Of a stretch of 6,362 nt of DNA, positions 3,712 to 6,362 are shown piece after piece. The stretch is from Bacteroidales bacterium (lineage in GTDB: Bacteria; Bacteroidota; Bacteroidia; Bacteroidales; P3). Location of the stretch: assembly GCA_031286005.1 (NCBI GenBank), contig JAITVC010000202.1, forward strand, positions 1 through 6,362, written 5' to 3'. Made by a program: the position numbers and the translations under genes. Positions within the stretch are counted from its first letter, which is position 1, and each line of letters starts with the position of its first letter. Under the pieces are notes generated by a model that did no database searches, was not told the DNA's origin, and saw only the letters and a program-made list of their open reading frames with translations.

Positions 3712-6362
3712 ATGAGAAAACTTACGCTTCTATTAGGTGTACTACTCTTTACAGGAGCACAGATTTTACAGGCGCAGCGCACGGTTACGGGAACGGTGGT
3801 GGATGCTACGGACAAACAGGGAATCCCAGGGGTTCAGATTGTCGTGAAAGGTATGACCAGCACGGGCACGATTACGGACGTGATGGGTCAGTATTCGTTG
3901 AGTGTGCCGGACGGCGCTACTCATTTAGTCTATACCTTTATGGGTATGGCCACTCAGGAAATTGCGATTGAGGGCAAGACTACGATTGATGTGGTGATGC
4001 AAAGCGATGCCACGGCTATTGAAGGGGTGGAAATTGTAACTTATGGTTCGGCACGGAAAGTGGGAACGATGGTTGGAGCGGCGCAGCAAGTGGGTGGCTC
4101 CAAGCTACAAGCACGACCTGTGGCCAACGTTATGGATGCATTGCAAGGGCAAGTGGCCGGTTTGCAGGTTTATAATAATTCGGGGGATCCGACAGCTACG
4201 CAAGGTATTCGTTTGCATGGTGTCGGTTCGTTGAGCACAACGTCAGCTCCTCTGTATATCATGGATGGTATTGTTATTGACGGAGCGAGTGTTTTGGCTA
4301 TGAACCCGAACGACTTTGAGTCGATGACGGTTTTGAAAGATGCCTCGGCGACGTCTATTTATGGTTCGCGCGCTACAAACGGCGTTATCGTTATTACAAC
4401 TAAGCGCGGTACTCGCAATCAAGATGCAAAAATAACCTTGCGTTCGCAATACGGTATTTCTCAATTGGCCGAGAGACGGTTCTACGATCAAATTATGTCG
4501 TCGGAAGAACTTTTGAATTTTTATAGCACTTCGGGCATTATGACAGATGTTGTGGTTGACGACATTCGCGCTCATTTTACGGACCCGAAAACCGGACAGT
4601 TGTATAACACAAATTGGTATGATGAATTTTCGAGAAATAATACGCCAACATATCAAACCGACCTCTCGGTTTCAGGAGGAGGCGAGAAGACAACTTATTT
4701 TATTTCGGGCAGTCAGTTTTCGCAAGAAGGTACGGCTTATGGTTCGTCTTACGACCGCTACACGGCACGTGCGAATGTGGAATCGCAGGCCAAAGATTGG
4801 TTGAAAGTGGGCATGAACCTATTACTTTCGCGAGATAAACGTCAAGTTAACCAAATAGCAGGCATGAGTGCTCCTAATGGCGGACTTGTATCCATTAATG
4901 CACCGTGGATTCCGATAGTTGATTCAAACGGTCAACGCATGAATATCATTGACGAATTGAGTGATTACAACGCTCCTTTTGTACTTCCTGAATATGAGTA
5001 TAAAAAATCTGTGAATAATGATATTAACTCTCAACTGAGTGGTAATTTTTTTGTGGAGATAGAGCCATTTAAAGGCTTTAAGATTATCAATCGTTCGGGA
5101 ACGGATGCTCGTGATCGGGCGCAGAATATTTATCGTTTGCCATCGCATGAAGGTTTTATAGATAAGGAAACCAAAGAACCCAATGGCGTTCGCCATCTTG
5201 TTCGTCAAGAAATTATAACTATGACCACGACCAATACGATGGAATATAGTTTTGATATTGCCAAGAAACACAATTTCGTAGTTTTGGCCGGTCAGGAAGG
5301 TCTTAGGTACAGTAATATATACACCGAAAATGTGGGTTCGGGTTTGACAGACGACCGCTTGTTGGGCTTAGTTAATACCAAGCCGGATACGCGCGATTTT
5401 GCCAGTGGCGAAGCTGCATACGCCTTGTTGTCGTTTTTAGGTCGTGCAGATTATAACTATAATTCTCGCTTCTTTGCTGACTTTTCGGTTCGTAATGACC
5501 GCAGTTCCCGTTTTGGGGTAGATAATCGCAGTGCTTGGTTTTGGAGTGTTGGTGGTATGTGGAATATGATTAATGAGGATTTTGTTAAGGAGATTCGTCC
5601 GTTAACGGATTTGCGATTGAAGGTATCCTATGGTACACAGGGTAATTCGGAAATTGGTAACTATACCCACTTGGCCCAAACCGGCCCTACACCACAGTAT
5701 AATGGTAATCTTGGTTGGGGTATCTCTAATCCGGGCAACTCCGGCTTGACTTGGGAAAAGCAAGCTAAATTAACCACTACGCTACACGTTTCGTTGGTTA
5801 ATAAATATCATATTGAATTGGGATTTTATCAACGCAATACGACAGCCATGTTGTTTGAAGTTCCCTATCCAGCCACGACAGGATTCTCAAGAATTACCGG
5901 AAATGTAGGGTCTTATCGAAATACGGGTATTGACCTAAATGTGGGAGCCGACCTTATCCGTACTAAGGATTTTCAATTGGGCGCAAGTTTAAACTTTAAC
6001 TACAATAAAGATAAAGTGATGGAATTATTTGTAGGCGCCGAAGATGGCCGCTGGATTATTCCCGGTCAGCTTTATTCTTATGTAGAGGGCAGTTCGGTGA
6101 TGTATTATATGCCGCTTTATGCGGGTGTAGATCCCAATTTGGGCAAGCAACTTTGGTATTTGCCGGGCACTGATTTGGATGTTCCAACCCGAGGTGCAAC
6201 GACTTACCAAGAAGGTTTTAGTGAAACCGGTTTGGCCCAAAATACGGGCAAACGGCTTAATGCCCCGATAGCGGGCGGTTTTGGACTGAATGCAAGCTAT
6301 AAGGGCTTTCAGTTGACGGCTGATTTTGCATACGTGCTGGGCAAGTGGATGCTTGACAATAC
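3712..6362 (+). CDS. SusC/RagA-family TonB-dependent outer-membrane transporter (3' partial)
   Basis: The frame is open from the ATG at 3712 to the window edge and shows 883 residues; the family is usually about 1000 long, so roughly the last 130 are missing. A signal peptide (1-21, cleavage after LQA before Q22) is followed by a carboxypeptidase regulatory-like domain (about 24-102). The plug begins at VEIVTYGSARKVGT (106-119), includes PVANVMDALQGQVAGLQV (136-153) and PLYIMDG (180-186), and ends near GVIVITTKRG (224-233). The rest is beta-barrel, with SVRNDRSSRFG (592-602) and LRLKVSYGTQGNSEIGNY (634-651). These stretches, and DFAYVLGKWM (871-880), closely resemble Porphyromonas gingivalis RagA as I remember it. 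RagAB takes up oligopeptides, so peptide import is a reasonable but unproven guess. There is no STN signalling extension before the carboxypeptidase-like domain, so anti-sigma/ECF control is unlikely. A SusD/RagB-like lipoprotein gene is expected just downstream. The LuxR-type regulator is divergent. Confidence 0.95.
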   Translation, partial: MRKLTLLLGVLLFTGAQILQAQRTVTGTVVDATDKQGIPGVQIVVKGMTSTGTITDVMGQYSLSVPDGATHLVYTFMGMATQEIAIEGKTTIDVVMQSDATAIEGVEIVTYGSARKVGTMVGAAQQVGGSKLQARPVANVMDALQGQVAGLQVYNNSGDPTATQGIRLHGVGSLSTTSAPLYIMDGIVIDGASVLAMNPNDFESMTVLKDASATSIYGSRATNGVIVITTKRGTRNQDAKITLRSQYGISQLAERRFYDQIMSSEELLNFYSTSGIMTDVVVDDIRAHFTDPKTGQLYNTNWYDEFSRNNTPTYQTDLSVSGGGEKTTYFISGSQFSQEGTAYGSSYDRYTARANVESQAKDWLKVGMNLLLSRDKRQVNQIAGMSAPNGGLVSINAPWIPIVDSNGQRMNIIDELSDYNAPFVLPEYEYKKSVNNDINSQLSGNFFVEIEPFKGFKIINRSGTDARDRAQNIYRLPSHEGFIDKETKEPNGVRHLVRQEIITMTTTNTMEYSFDIAKKHNFVVLAGQEGLRYSNIYTENVGSGLTDDRLLGLVNTKPDTRDFASGEAAYALLSFLGRADYNYNSRFFADFSVRNDRSSRFGVDNRSAWFWSVGGMWNMINEDFVKEIRPLTDLRLKVSYGTQGNSEIGNYTHLAQTGPTPQYNGNLGWGISNPGNSGLTWEKQAKLTTTLHVSLVNKYHIELGFYQRNTTAMLFEVPYPATTGFSRITGNVGSYRNTGIDLNVGADLIRTKDFQLGASLNFNYNKDKVMELFVGAEDGRWIIPGQLYSYVEGSSVMYYMPLYAGVDPNLGKQLWYLPGTDLDVPTRGATTYQEGFSETGLAQNTGKRLNAPIAGGFGLNASYKGFQLTADFAYVLGKWMLDN

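Noticed and set aside
4243..4656. A 137-codon open frame on the minus strand
   Set aside because: It is antisense to the plug and early barrel of the RagA-like gene, which is continuous and well conserved here; the product resembles no family.
4924..5271. A 115-codon open frame on the minus strand
   Set aside because: It is a shadow of the RagA-like barrel region, with no promoter or recognisable domain.

Overview
The window looks like chromosomal DNA of a member of the Bacteroidota, most likely Bacteroidales. Four signs support this. It holds a SusC/RagA-type TonB-dependent transporter with an N-terminal carboxypeptidase-like domain. Four promoters carry the phylum's -7 box TAnnTTTG, each time as TATCTTTG. 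Shine-Dalgarno sequences are weak or absent. The typA and recR products are of Bacteroidota type. The species cannot be named from the sequence.

Layout, left to right. (1) The 3' end of typA (+) converges on recR (-), and the two share a compact bidirectional terminator. (2) recR (-) and a sodium:solute symporter gene (+) diverge from a short AT-rich region whose two -7 boxes form an exact 10-bp inverted repeat. (3) The symporter converges on a LuxR-type regulator with a PAS-like N-terminus (-). Between their stop codons lies a 25-bp imperfect palindrome that resembles a widespread short interspersed repeat. (4) A 454-bp non-coding region separates the regulator from a divergent RagA/SusC-like gene (+), which runs off the right edge with 883 residues visible.

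The most notable structure is in that last intergenic region. From about 3353 to 3478, eleven short units are spaced exactly 11 bp apart. Six TTC-type units fill the left half and five GAA-type units (the reverse complement) fill the right half. A perfect 17-bp inverted repeat sits inside. The period is not a multiple of three, so this is not a coding relic, and it is close to one DNA helical turn. It lies just upstream of the regulator's promoter, and one isolated unit-like heptamer lies the same distance upstream of the transporter's promoter. A helically phased operator array or a folded DNA/RNA element are both possible. I do not recognise it as a named element.

How the genes may work together: the RagA-like protein is the outer-membrane barrel of a nutrient uptake pair, and its SusD/RagB-like partner should lie beyond the right edge. 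No ECF sigma or anti-sigma gene is seen, and the transporter lacks the N-terminal signalling extension used with them. The divergent PAS-LuxR protein is therefore the obvious candidate regulator (inference). typA, recR and the symporter look like ordinary core genes. One oddity there is that the Toprim glutamate of RecR appears to be replaced by cysteine.
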